From positions 201,686 through 265,685 of the forward strand of contig NW_012236525.1 of the NCBI RefSeq assembly GCF_000787575.1: DNA of 64,000 bases. The letters run 5' to 3'. Shown here in pieces: positions 12,152 to 24,908 of this stretch. Each line of letters opens with the position of its first letter. The stretch's first letter is position 1. The DNA is from Acytostelium subglobosum LB1. Lineage: Eukaryota > Evosea > Eumycetozoa > Acytosteliales > Acytosteliaceae. The translations under genes and the position numbers were made by a program. The notes beneath the pieces are model-generated. The model worked only from the letters and a program-made list of their open reading frames with translations, had not been told where the DNA came from and made no database searches.

Positions 12152-14411
12152 ATGATATTGTCTCGGACAGGAAGACTCTTTCCATGCGTGGCCATCATCC
12201 TCCTTGGATTGGCAGTAGTCTCAGCTCAGCATAGTATGGTCCAATCCTTTGAACATGGTGACATGGAATGACTATTAACTAACATGGTACCAATCAACCA
12301 ATCAATCAATTATTTCCAGGTGTTACACAATGCTGTGAAACATCATGCCCTTTTGGAACTCTTTGTTTCCAACCTGACCCAAGGGTAGCTTTCCAATGCA
12401 TTAATAAGTGTTTCTTTAGGAATTGTCCACAAGGATACACTTGTACAATTGATCCAAGTGGCGATGCATGTTGTGAACCAGCCACAACAACTCCTACAAC
12501 GGCACCACCACCTCCACAAACAGTTGCCACAACAACTATCTCTACTCAATCAACAATTATGAGTACAACTGCCACACTCTCCACGACTGTGATTCCACCT
12601 CAGACAGTTGCCACAACAACAGTATCCACTCAATCAACTATTGGCAGCACTACTGCCACTCTTGCATCTACCTCCAGTGCCACAGCAACATCACCGGCAA
12701 CAGTGTCAGTGACTGCATCAGCCAGTAGTGGAACTACTGCCACTGGTACCACTGCGACTGGAACATCAACTGCTTCAACCTCTGGCGTAACTACCACTAC
12801 TCCAGTACCAACAATCACTCCAACCCCACCTCTCCGTGGACCATACAGTGTTCGTTTGATCGCCTACCTCGATCAAGATAACGTAAGTCCAACAATCTCA
12901 ACTCACCAATCAATCATCTTGGAATCATTCCACTCACACATACACACTCTATAAACCAAACAAAATAGGATGGTACTGATGATGGTAATGAGGGCTTCCT
13001 CGGAGGAATGCATGGCTTCCTATATGACAACACTAATGGCCAGGCCACTGAGTTCTTGGATGACGATGATGATCACCATGATGATAGTCAACATACAGAC
13101 TCCAACTCAAAGGATGACAGTGTTGATTTTAGCGATGAAAGTGGCTCAAGTAGTGAGGTGATCGTCGATGAGAGTGTCAGCACCGAGGAGTTTGTCGATG
13201 CCACCAACGGCGAGGTCGTCATCACATCAACTGCACCATTGAGGAGAAGGAACATCAACAAGCCTGTCAAGAAGAGAGTCCAGGAGAAGAAGATTATCGC
13301 AGACTTCACCACTGATGCATCCAGACGAGATGGAGGTTTCTACATGGATGGCCTATTTGCTGGAAACTATTGTATGTCCGTCAGTGATCCCGCTGGCCAC
13401 TACGACCAGACCAAGGCTGGCAAAGACCAATACTTGGACGAGGATGGAGATCTTTGTTTCGTGCTGAGCAAAGAGACCACCGATGCCAACGGTACCTTCT
13501 CGATGTCCCAAGGTTACTTCTACGATGGTGAGCTACCAGAGTACACCATCCGTGGATTCACATGGTTTGATTGTAACAGGGTATGTTATGTTATCACACA
13601 TTCAACAAACTCAAACTCAAACCTCAAACTCACTCACCCCATCATTTGATCAAACTTAACTTAGAATGGTGTCCATGACCCTGATGAGAAGTACTTGAGT
13701 GGAATGACAGTGTATATTCGCACGGTTAGGGATGAATACTTGGACAAGGACAAGATTACATCTGGCAAGTTGAAGGGCAATGGATTTAGGATTGAAGGTT
13801 TGAAACCAGATGGATATTGTATCGAGATATTCGATCCAAAGGGAAGCTACAAGTTGGGACCCAATGGCGTTGATAACAAGTTTGACAAGGATGACAACAT
13901 ATGTGTATCCTTGGATCAGACCACCGTCAACATGAACGGAGAGCTAACTATCAAATGTGGAATGGTCCCCGCCAAGTTCATCGTCCACGGATACTCCTGG
14001 GTTGATACCAACAAGGTATGTCATTCACTCAATCAATCAATCCATCAATCAATCATATCATATCATACTGACTAACTTCGACCCATTTATTTGGAATAGG
14101 ATGGAGCTGATGATTCCACTGAGCCATTACTCAATGGAGTAGTTGGAACACTTATTAACAAGGATGGTGTTGAGTTGAAGTCATTTGTGATGGATTCAGA
14201 GAAGAAGTGCAATGGATTCAGAATCCCAGATTTGGAGAAGGGTTCATATTGTATCAAGGTTGCTGATCCCTCTGGACAGAATGTACTTGGACCCATTGGC
14301 AAGGACAACTATTTCGCCCAGGACTCATCAGCCTACTGTTTCACTTTGGATGAATCAGCTGTCGATGAGAAGCATGAGTTCCTTATTACTGCTGGATTCG
14401 TTCCAAAGTAG
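12152..14411 (+). CDS. Secreted colossin-like protein with SdrD_B/Cna_B-type repeats
   Basis: Exons are 12152-12233, 12320-12882, 12969-13580, 13665-14015 and 14100-14411. The N-terminus (MILSRTGRLFPCVAIILLG...VVSAQ) is a signal peptide. It leads to a Cys-rich module (TQCCETSCPFGTLC ... GDACCEP), then a long Thr/Ser-rich, probably O-glycosylated stalk. After this come three repeat modules. Each ends or begins at a W-(F/V)-D-x-N-(R/K)-(D/N)-G junction and contains GxYCIxVxDPxG and a DNxFxxDxxxYCF(x)L core, as in SdrD_B and Cna_B-like domains of dictyostelid colossins. The first module carries an Asp/Glu/Ser-rich insertion (about 13060-13230). The introns at 12883, 13581 and 14016 all fall at the same DxN|(D/N)G point, in phase 0, so each module is one exon. 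Likely role: extracellular matrix or slime-sheath protein (inference). Confidence 0.82.
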
Positions 14412-14881
14412 TAGTACTGGTAGTAATCAATATAATCACCTCCATTCAATTCAACAATCATAATATTATATCGTATATTTGAATAAACAATGATATTAAT
14501 TCCAATCAAACACAAGCCTGATGAGTAACTGTTGGTTGTTCAAATATTATAACTCTACCATTGATATATTGTAGAGGAACCATCTTCTTGCCTCCCAATC
14601 CAGAACTCATCAAATGATATGTTATAATCAATTACAATACCATTCTCTGGGATGAATCCTATCTTTTGTATACAATAATAAACAAACTAATACTACCTTT
14701 AATGGCTATTCAATCATTGGCTATCAGATGGTCGTAACTTGTTTAGTTCTTGGTTCCTTGATTCGAGCTAACGGTACCCCTAAATCAAAGCGCGACTCGT
14801 CAATTTCATTCATTCATTCATCTCAACAAAGATAAAGATATAAACATACACTTACTTCATTGGATTGGATTGGATTGAATG
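14412..14881. other. Intergenic region, no gene seen
   Basis: AT-rich spacer with an AATAAA at about 14481 that probably ends the colossin-like transcript. The remaining 400 nt shows no coding signal; the promoter of the next gene must lie here. Confidence 0.5.
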
Positions 14882-15918
14882 ATGGATACACAACAACAAC
14901 AACAACCACAACAGACTACTTCGAAGCAACCACCTAGATTGCAGCAAACAAAGACTGATAAGAAGAAGAAGCCAATCAGACCATATCATCGTATAAAGGC
15001 TCATTCAAACCCTCTCTCAGACTGCGACTTTGATTAGTATGTATCATACGACGCGAACGAACGAATGAATGAATGAGTGAACGACATTAACACATCACAT
15101 CCATCACAACTGATCGATCAATGAATCAACACAGTCCTATAGCTCCACAGTTCTATGATTGGTCAAAGCACTATCCAAAGATAATTGGAGGCACTGATGA
15201 GAAGGCTATTGCTGCTGGTTCGACAACAGCACAGCGTAGAGTGGAGTTTGCAGATGTTGGTTGTGGATATGGAGGTCTGACTGTCAGCCTCTCGACAGCC
15301 TTCCCCGACCGACTCAGTCTGGGATTGGAGATTCGCGATAAAGTTGTACAGTACGTCGAGGAGCGAATCGAGAAGTTGCGCAGCGAGGAGAAGACGATGC
15401 CTGCCGTGCCCGGCGGAGGCGTGTGTGCCGAGGGACCCTACCAGAACATCTCGGTGCTCAAGACCAACGCCATGAAATACCTGCCCAACCTGTTCTACAA
15501 GGGACAGCTGCAGAAGATCTTCTTCCTCTTCCCCGACCCGCACTTCAAGAAGGCCAACCACCGTCGTCGTATCATCAGCCCAACACTGCTGGCCGAGTAC
15601 GCCTACGTGATGGCTATTGGCGGACTGGCCTACTTTATCAGCGATGTAGAGGAGCTCTACCTGTGGATGCTCGGTCACTTTAGAGCACATCCTCTGTTTG
15701 AGGAGCTGAAACTCGAGCCCTCGCAAGACCCTTGCATCCCATTGATACTCAACTCCACCGAGGAGGGACGTAAAGTCAATCGTATCGATGGCAAGAAGTG
15801 GTATGGCGTGTTCAGAAGGATTGAGGCTGGTCAGAAGAAGCCAGTCGAAGCATCATCATCAGAGCCATCAGCGACATCAACAACATCCACGACATCAACG
15901 ACCTCATCGTCGACTTAA
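14882..15918 (+). CDS. mettl1: tRNA (guanine-N7-)-methyltransferase catalytic subunit (METTL1/Trm8)
   Basis: Makes m7G46 in tRNA together with a WD-repeat partner (WDR4/Trm82). Exons 14882-15036 and 15135-15918 give 312 residues. The first exon holds a polyQ start and the conserved lead-in PYHRIKAHSNPLSD. The intron (GTATGT...ACACAG) splits the codon of FDY|PIAPQFYDWSKHYP, restoring the family's DxDYPxxP...DWS motif. The SAM-binding motif I is FADVGCGYGGL near residue 90. Later hallmarks are AMKYLPNLF, FFLFPDPHFKKANHRRRII and LLAEYAYV, all typical of Trm8. The C-terminus ends in a Ser/Thr tail not needed for catalysis. The stop is immediately followed by AATAAA (15917-15922). Confidence 0.95.
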
Positions 15919-16105
15919 TAAATGAATGATTGAATGAACGAACGAACGATCGAACGAATGAATGAGATGAGTACTCATCTCTCTTGCTCGCCTCTCTCGA
16001 CAATCTCCGCCTATCCCTCGCCAAACTGTCGCCACTCTCTGGCTACACACCACCTGCCGGCAACTCGGCTACATCATGTTGGCGATCCAATATATATATA
16101 TTTAT

Positions 16106-17050
16106 TTAGAGGTTATCGATAATGGAGTCTCTAACTTGGCCAAGGATGTTGGCTGGTGCGCCGTGTTGCAGCTTGAATATGTTCTCAATGACTGAAATCT
16201 CTGTGGCGGTGGTGTCGTTGCCGACAAAGGCAGCCCAATCGTTGACGACCAGACCGGCGGCAATGCACTCATTACCTCTGTTGACGGTACCGGCTACCAG
16301 TGGCACCTGCAGCAGCGAGGACAGCTCCTCCTGCTCGACGGTGGTGGTGGCGGGGTGCACGAGGGCACCAGTGTTGGTCAGACCGCAGTAGGTGCCAGCC
16401 AGGGCGTTGCCGGCCACAGTCGATCTGAACACCTCGACGTCGAGCACGTCGGCAATGATCTCTTCGGTCTCGCGATCCAGCTCGGGGTGGATCAGGGCGA
16501 CGTAGTCGTTGGCGGCAATGCAGTTGCCGAGTGCAGAGAAACGCTCTTCGACGCGCTGCACGGTGACAGTGTCTGGCAGCGAATTGCGGATGTGCTGCAG
16601 CTCCTGGTCGGTGGTGGTGTTGGGCAGCAGAAGGCCCTTGCTGTTGCCGACTGACAGACGGCCGACGATTCTTGTGCCGGCAATTGAGCACTCTATAACT
16701 GGCATGTTATCAGCGAGTTGGTTCTCAAAAGTGCGAGTGAACTGCTTGGAGCCGCACTGGCCCAGCAGGCAGTATGCATTTGTAAGCTTTGCGAATACTC
16801 CAATATCGCAGCTGTTCTCGTACATTGCTCCTGTTTAATATTAATTTGATTGATTGAATGATTGATTGATTGAATGAGGTATCATCCCAAAGATAGTAAT
16901 AATGTTAATCATCTGCTTCGTCTCGTCTCGTCTCGTCTCATCATGTCTCGTCTCGATTGTTAACATATATTGTCATAGATCAATTGATCCAATCCAACAT
17001 ATCCAATCTCGCTCGCTCGCAATGAATGAATGAATCATACTTGTTGCCAT
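16106..17050 (-). CDS. eif6: Eukaryotic translation initiation factor 6 (eIF6/Tif6)
   Basis: eIF6 binds the 60S subunit, assists its maturation and blocks early joining with 40S. The main exon is 16830-16106. The family N-terminus is supplied by a 10-nt first exon at 17050-17041 (ATGGCAACAA) followed by a donor GTATG and a 210-nt intron ending ACAG at 16831. Splicing gives [16 protein letters not shown], matching the usual MAxRxxxENxxDIGxF start. The total is 244 residues, against 245 in human. Landmarks include [33 protein letters not shown] and [11 protein letters not shown], spread over the five pseudo-repeats of the pentein fold. The intron carries sense CAATCAAT repeats and the TCTCG microsatellite. 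An AAATAAAT lies just after the stop. Confidence 0.96.
16918..16956. repeat. TCTCG pentanucleotide microsatellite
   Basis: TCTCG repeated several times, with one CATCATG interruption. It lies inside the eIF6 first intron. Confidence 0.8.
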
Positions 17051-17995
17051 CTTTGTATATATGTGTTTGTTTGAGTTAATGAGTCTCTGTTAAAGGGTCT
17101 AAACTTGAGGGTAAGGGTAGGGTAGTTGGTGAAGGTTGTTGTTATGTAATAATAATAATAATACAGTTAAAGTAGTTAAATAATGAATGCTTGGGAAGCC
17201 TTTGTTATTAACTGTATTTATCTTTGGGTGTGTGTTATTAGTTAGTTAGTTTCGAATCGAATGAATGAACTTTAATAAACTGCAATTCCAACTTGAGAAA
17301 CAAACAAACGACGACTAATCATCTTTTTTTCTCATTTGATTAGATTTAATTCAATTACTTATTGCCTTCAACAAGCGAATCAGACGAAGACGAGTATTTG
17401 ATTCTATTTGTTTACAATATTAGTTATTCTTTATCATCTACCTATCTTTCAACATGCTTGATTGTTTTTGGCATTACATTATTAGATGTGATTACATTAT
17501 ATCTTAAGATTCAAAAGATCAGTCATGTGATTGTCAAGAACATGACGAGTCTCAATTTTAATTGTTTGGATATTATTAACTTATATATCTCGTTTGGACT
17601 ATCGATCTTACAATAGATATACAAACATATATATTTATATGGTATTATATGTCTTGGTCGTTGTAAGGTGATCGTTTGGTCCAATGAGTGTCTACGAGTG
17701 TTTGAAGTTCAAATAGAAGAACACACAAACATCCTGTTTTTGAGCACATTCTGAATGAACTTTGAAAGAATGCAAGTGTTCACCTTTCATCAATCATTGA
17801 TCAATCGTGTTGTATTAATAGTAGTAATAGAGAGGGAAGATATCGATATTGGAAGAATATCTTCAATCATATACATACACACATTATCATTATTGTCCTC
17901 TATTATTATTATTCGATCAATCGATCAATCAAAAGTTCAACAAAGACTCATTACATATACATACATACAATATATAGATACATAGGTTCAAAGCC
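17051..17995. promoter_or_regulatory. Divergent intergenic region (eIF6 / Brr2)
   Basis: About 945 nt of very AT-rich DNA between two divergently transcribed genes. A weak open frame at 17362-17616 (84 codons, hydrophobic, start MPSTSESDEDEYLIL) has AT-driven composition and no recognisable domain. I do not call it a gene, although a small membrane protein cannot be excluded. Confidence 0.4.
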
Positions 17996-20900
17996 ATGTC
18001 AGATGTAGTTGCTAGAAATAAGCAATATGAGTACAAGGCTGTAGGTATCGACACAAGGTCACATCATCATCATCATCATCATCAACATCATCAAATGATG
18101 GACAAACTCACTCACTCATTCTTTAATCTACAACTATGACAACAGAACTCAAACTTGGTGATACACTCAGAGAGGAACCCTAGGGATCTTAAAGAACCAA
18201 AGGGCGAACCAGAGACTCTGTGGGGCAAGTTGGGCGGCAAGATGGGCGACCGTGTATCATACTCGCGACCAACTGAACTACTCGATAAACATCAGCAACT
18301 AAAGAGAAAGAATGTGGACAAGGATGTGGTGATGGAGACGGTCGTCCCCAAGAAGCTGAGACACGGCGCCGCCGATGTACTCGCCGCCACCGATGCCTAC
18401 GAGGGCCTCTACAGGCCCAAGACCAGGGAGACCAGACTGATCTACGAGCGAATGATATCCTTTGTTCAGACATTCGTGGGCGATCAACCGTTGGAGATCA
18501 TCAAGGGTGCCGTCGACGAGATATTGGCAATTCTAAAGAATGATCACATCAGAGCGCCCGAGAAGAAGACAGAGATCTCAAAGCTGCTAAAGTCTATGAC
18601 CGAGGAGCAGTTTGCAGAGATCACAAGCATGGGACGCGCCATAACAGACTACACCGACGCTTCGGCCTCGGGCAAGGCGGCATTGGACTCGCTGGACGAC
18701 TCACACGGCGTGGCCGTCGTCATCGATGAGGACGAGGAGGACGACGCCAACATGGACAACTTTGAGATCAGAGAGGATGAGGACGAGGACGAGGAGATCG
18801 TCGACGAGGACAGCAAACAGGCACTCGAACAGGAGCAGGCGGCAGCGGGCGATCAGGACGAAGAGTCGATCAAGTCGAATCTCGTGGACCAGTCGACGAC
18901 GGGCGGCAACGGTGTCCAGAAGGACGCGCTGAACCCGCTGGACATCGACGCCTTTTGGATACAGAGGAAGATTTCGGGCTTTGAGTCCGACCCACTGCAG
19001 TCCCAGCGATTGGCCGAGCAGGTGGTTAACATCCTGCAACAGAGCGATATAAGGCGCTGCGAGAACGACCTCGTCGGCCTCTTTGACTTTGCGCGCTTTG
19101 ACTTTATCAAGCTGCTGCTGCACAACAGACAGACCGTGCTGTATTGTACATTATTGGCCAAGGCCGAGAACGATCAAGAACGCAGGCGACTCGAAGACGA
19201 GATGACAAAGGATCCCGAACTGTACAGATTGCTCAACAGGCTAAAGGGAACAGCAGGCGATCAGGCCAGCAACGGCACAGGCACCAACAAGCAACAGAAG
19301 AAGGCTGGTGGCGCCGCAGCTGCAGCGGCCGCGGCCGCCAAGGCCTCAGCGATCAAGACACCCAAGCGCAACCTCGACCTGGACAACCTCACCTTCCACC
19401 AGGGCAACCGATTGATGACCAACAAGAAGTTCCACTTCCCCGCAGGATCAAAGCGCGAGACCTACAAGGGCTACGAGGAGATACACATCCCCGCCCGCGA
19501 GAACCCGCCAATTGGCGAGAACGAGCGCAGGGTGGCGGTCAGCGAGATGCCCGAGTGGGCACAGGCACCCTTTGCCAACTTCAACGTGGCGCACCTCAAC
19601 CGTATCCAATCGTGCCTCTACGAGTTTGCGTTCAAGAGCAACGACAATCTGTTGCTGTCAGCGCCCACTTCGGCTGGAAAGACCAACGTGGCCATGCTGA
19701 CCATCCTGCATGAGATTGGCAAGCACATGCACGACGGCGTCATCGACTTGGACGCCTTCAAGATCGTGTACATTGCGCCAATGAAGTCGCTGGTGCAGGA
19801 GATGGTGGCCAACTTCTCTCGTCGTCTGGCGTCGTACGGCATCACCGTCAAGGAGCTCACTGGAGACCAATCACTCACCAACAAACAGATATCCGAGACT
19901 CAGATCATCGTCACCACTCCCGAGAAGTGGGACATTATCACAAGAAAGTCTGGCGAGCGCGCCTACACACAGCTCGTGCGACTAGTCATCATTGATGAGG
20001 TAAGCGGTGCCCTCCCTCTTTCAATCCGACCATCAAGTCCTAACATTCCTTCCTCACTTCAATCTAGATTCACTTGCTACACGACGAAAGAGGTCCAGTG
20101 TTGGAGTGCATCGTTGCAAGAACACTTAGGACGATTGAGTCCACACAGGAGATGGTGCGACTGGTTGGTCTGTCTGCTACATTGCCAAACTATGAGGATG
20201 TAGCCACATTCCTGCGAGTGAAGCCAGAGGGCGTGTTCTACTTTGACTCTAGCTACCGTCCCATCCCCTTGGAGCAACAGTACATTGGTATCTCTGATCG
20301 TGGAATCAAGCAGCTGCAGCTTATGAACGACATCACATTCAAGAAGGTGGCAGAGCGCGCTGGCAAGCATCAGATGCTGATCTTTGTCCACTCACGTCGC
20401 GAGACTGGCAAGACTGGTCGCGACATCCGCGATCGTGCCATCGAGGCCGACGTCATTGGTCAGCTGCTCAAGAGTCGTGCCTCAGTTGAGGTGCTGAAGG
20501 AGGCCGCCGAGAAGTCGGTCAAGAGCGCCGAGTTGAAGGAGCTGCTGCCCTACGGCATCGGAATCCATCATGCCGGTCTGGCAAGGACCGACCGTATCCT
20601 GGTCGAGGAGCTGTTTGAGGACCAGCGTATTCAGATCTTGATTTCAACCGCCACACTGGCATGGGGAGTCAACCTGCCCGCGCACACTGTCATCATTAAG
20701 GGCACGCAGGTGTACAACCCCGAGAAGGGCTGGACCGAGCTCAGTCCACTGGACGTCACACAGATGTTGGGTCGTGCTGGTCGTCCACCATTCGACAAGG
20801 ACGGTGAGGGTATCATCGTCACCAGCCAGAACGAGATGCAGTTCTACCTGTCGCTGGTCAACACACAGCTGTCCATTGAGAGTCAGTTCATCAGCCGTTT

Positions 20901-23900
20901 GGCAGACAACCTCAACGCCGAGATCGTGCTTGGCTCGATCCAGAACGTACGCGACGCCGTTCAATGGCTCGGTTACACCTACCTCTACATCTGCATGCTG
21001 AGGAACCCACCCCTCTACGAGATCAGCTACGACGAGATTGAAGCTGACCCCGAACTGGAGCAACGCCGCATGGACCTGGTCCACGCGGCCGCCATCCAGC
21101 TGGACAAGAACAATCTAATCAAGTACGATCGCAAGTCGGGCCACTTCCAGACCACCGACCTGGGAAAGGTTGCAAGCCACTACTACATCACCAACGCCTC
21201 GATGTCAGTCTATCACGAGCATCTCAAGCCAACAATGAGCGACATTGAGTTCTTCAAGCTGTTCTCGCTATCATCCGAGTTCAAGAGCGTCGTGGTCAGA
21301 GACGGCGAGAAGCCCGAGCTGGAGAAGCTGCTGGAGCGTGTTCCTATCCCTATCAAGGAAACGATCGACGAGCCCGCGGCCAAGATCAACGTGTTGCTGC
21401 AGGCCTACATCTCATGTCTGAAGCTTGAGGGCTTTGCCCTGATCGTGGACATGTTCTACATTGCCCAGAGCGCAGCGCGTATCTGCCGTGCTCTCTTTGA
21501 GATCGTACTCAAGAAGGGCTGGGCCCAGCTGGCAAAGAAGATCCTGTCCGTCTGCAAGATGGTCGAGCGCAAGATGTGGTCATCGCAGTCGCCCCTGCGC
21601 CAGTTCAAGGAGATCACACCCAAGATTCTCAACCAGCTGGAGCGTCGTAGCATCCCCGTCGAGGACCTGTACGAGTACAACTCGCAACAGCTCGGCAGCG
21701 CAATCCAGAACCCCAACGAAGGCAAGAAGCTCTACAAGCTCATCCATACGCTGCCCAAGGTCGACCTGACCGCGCACGTGCAGCCCATCCTACATGGCCT
21801 TCTGCGAGTGGACCTCACATTGACGCCTGACTTTGAGTTTGACGAGAAGTACCACGACAACTCTGTTGGCTGGTGGATCATTGTTGAGGACGTCGATGGC
21901 GAGAAGATCCTCTACTACGAGTACTTCCTGCTCAAGAAGCGTATGATGGAGGACGAGCAGACCATCACGTTCACGGTCCCATTGACCGACCCACTTCCTC
22001 CACAGTACTACGTGCGTGTGCTGGCCGATCGCTGGATTGGTGCCGAGTACAACCTCTCAGTCAGCTTCCGCCACCTGATCCTGCCCGAGAAGTACCAGCC
22101 ATGCACCAAGCTGCACGACCTGATACCCTTGTCGCTGGACTCACTCAAGGACCCCAAGGCAGCCGAGATCTTTGCGCCCGCATTCAAGTACTTCAACGCT
22201 ATCCAGACACAGGTGTTTGATTGCATATACAAGAGCGACGACAATGCCTTCATTGGCGCGCCCACCAACTCTGGCAAGACAGTGTGTGCCGAGCTGGCAG
22301 TTATTCGCGAGCTCAAGAAGAACCCCAACGCCAAGATCGTCTACATCGCGCCAATCCAAGAGCTGGCCTCATTGCGTCTGCGCGACTGGACCTTCAAGTT
22401 CAACCGTATACTAGGCAAGAGTGTTGTGGAGCTGACTGGCGAGCCATTGACCGACAACAAGCTGCTGGAGCAGTCCAACATCGTGGTCACCACGGCCGAG
22501 AAGTGGGACATTCTGTCGCGAAGATGGAAGCAGAGAAAGTCCGTCCAGTCCGTGGCATTGTTCATCGTGGACGAGCTCCACATGATTGGTGGCGGCGCCG
22601 AGGGTTCCATCATGGAGATCGTCGTGTCCAGGATGCGCTACATCGCCATCCAGACCGGCAAACCAATCCGTATCGTTGCTCTGTCGTCGCCTGTGGCCAA
22701 CGCACGCGACCTGGCCGAGTGGATCGGCGCCACCCCCAGCACAATGTTCAACTTGCATCCGGATGTGCGTCCTGTGCCCCTGCAGATTCAGATCCAGGGC
22801 TTCGACTTCCCACATTACAACGCGCGCATCCTCGCCATGACCAAGCCAACAATCTACGCCGTCAGCCACAACAAGGCTGGCCAGTCACTGGTGTTTGTGC
22901 CATCGCGCAAGATCGCAAGATCTCTCGTCAAGGACATCATCGTGCACGTCGACTCGGAAGAGGACACGACCAAGAAGCGCTACCTCAGATGTGCCGAGTC
23001 CGACCTTGATCTCAAGAACATTGAAAGTGTCGCACTCAAGCAGTCTCTGCAGTGGGGCGTTGGATTCTACCACGAGGGCCTCACGGCGCTCGAGAAGAGG
23101 ACCGTCGAGAAGCTGTTCCAGTCGGGTGCCATACAGGTGCTGGTGGCCACACATTCAGTGTGCTGGTCGCTGGATGTCTACTCGAGCCTTGTTATAATCA
23201 TGGGCACTCAGCTGTACCAGGGCAAGACTACTCGCTACGTCGACTATGCCATCAACGACGTGCTGCAGATGATTGGCCGCGCAGGCAAGCAGGGCATCGA
23301 CGATGTTGGCAAGTGTCTGCTGCTGTGTCACAGTCCCAAGAAGGAGTACTACAAGATGTTCCTGAACCAGCCACTGCCGGTCGAGTCGCATTTGGACCAC
23401 TTCCTGGCTGACCACTTCAACTCGGAGATTGTCACCAAGACCATCAGCAAGAAGCAGGACGCGCTCGACTACCTCACCTGGACATTCCTCTACCGTCGTT
23501 TCACTCAGAACCCCAACTACTACAACCTGACTGGCATCTCCCATTTGCATCTCTCTGAGCACATGTCTGAACTGGTGGAGAACACCATCACAGACCTGGA
23601 GCAGGCCAACTGTGTCATGGTCAAGGAGGACCAGGACTCGCTTGCACCACTCAATCTGGGCATTATCGCCAGTTACTACTACCTCAAGTACACAACGATC
23701 GAGCTGTTCGCCTCGTCGCTCAAGGCCACCACCAAGCGCAAGGGTATCCTGGAGATCCTGTCAATGGCGCCCGAGTTTGCCGCCATCCCAATCAGACATC
23801 GCGAGGACCAGATGCTCCAGAAGATGGCGCATCACCTGCCGCTCAAGATTGAGAAGCCCTCGTTTGACGATCCACACACCAAAGTCAACGTGCTGCTGCA

Positions 23901-24675
23901 GTGCCACTTCTCGCGCCGACCAATCTCGGCCGACATGCACCTCGACCAACAGATGGTACTGGAGAACGCCACCCGTCTACTCCAGGCGATTGTAGATATT
24001 ATCAGTAGCTCGCAGTGGCTCAACCCGGCGCTGGCCGCCATGGAGCTGAGTCAGATGTGCACACAGGCTGTCTGGGACAACGACTCGGTGCTTAAGCAGT
24101 TGCCGCACATGTCGTCCGAGCGTCTGGACGCCTGCAAGAAGGCTGGCGTCGAGTCGGTCTTTGACCTGATGGGTCTGGAGGACAAGTCCAGGAACCACCT
24201 TCTCAACATGTCGCAGAAGGAGCTGGAGGACGTTGCTCGCGTCTGCTACACATATCCCGACATTGAGATCTCGTACAATGTTCAGGAAGAGGGCGATCTG
24301 CATGCCGGAGGCAGCGTGGCCGTCGAGGTGATGGTGCAGCGCGAGATCGATGAGGACAATGCCAACCCCGAGACACTCAACGTTGTGTACGCGCCATACT
24401 ATCCCAAGAAGAAGATGGGTGGCTGGTGGGTGATTGTCGGCGATCCCAAGACCAACCAACTCTACAGCATCAAGCGTCTGACCTTCACGTCCAGCGCCAA
24501 GGCCAAGCTGGAGTTCCCCTCGCCGCCCGTTGGCAAGCATCAAGTGACCCTCTACCTCATGTCAGACTCGTACACAGGTTGCGATCAAGAGTATGAGATT
24601 GAACTGGACATCAAGCCAGCATTAGTGGATTCCGATGAAGAGATGGAAGATGAGGAAGATGGAGTTGAACAATAA
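17996..24675 (+). CDS. snrnp200: Pre-mRNA splicing helicase Brr2 / SNRNP200 (U5 snRNP 200 kDa)
   Basis: Brr2 unwinds U4/U6 during spliceosome activation. Exons 17996-18040, 18146-19999 and 20068-24675 give 2168 residues (human 2136). The 45-nt first exon encodes MSDVVARNKQYEYKA, joining to NSNLVIHSERN like the human start. An acidic stretch lies around residues 205-245. Cassette 1 has motif I APTSAGKTNVAM (about 521), the DEIH box split by the second intron (about 632) and QMLGRAGRP (about 868), followed by Sec63 unit 1. Cassette 2 has motif I APTNSGKTVCAE (about 1364), DELHMIGG (about 1469) and QMIGRAGKQ (about 1703), then Sec63 unit 2 and an acidic tail. The stop overlaps AATAAA (24671-24676). 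Confidence 0.98.
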
Positions 24676-24908
24676 AGTCATCCAGAATGGACTGGAAGTG
24701 ATTGATCAACATGGGTCGGGTCATCAGTAACGTTCCCCCCACACCCGTATTTTTTATTTTGCGCACTCACCATCACTGAGGCCCTCTGATCACACAAATG
24801 TGTGTGTGAGTTTGAAGTCTGCTTGAGACATCTGATCATCATCACTTTACACCTCCTACATAAATATTCATTATTACATATATATATAACAACATCAGGT
24901 CACAAACT

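Noticed and set aside
17362-17616. 84-codon hydrophobic open frame in the eIF6-Brr2 spacer
   Set aside because: Very AT-rich, composition explained by base content, no conserved motif.
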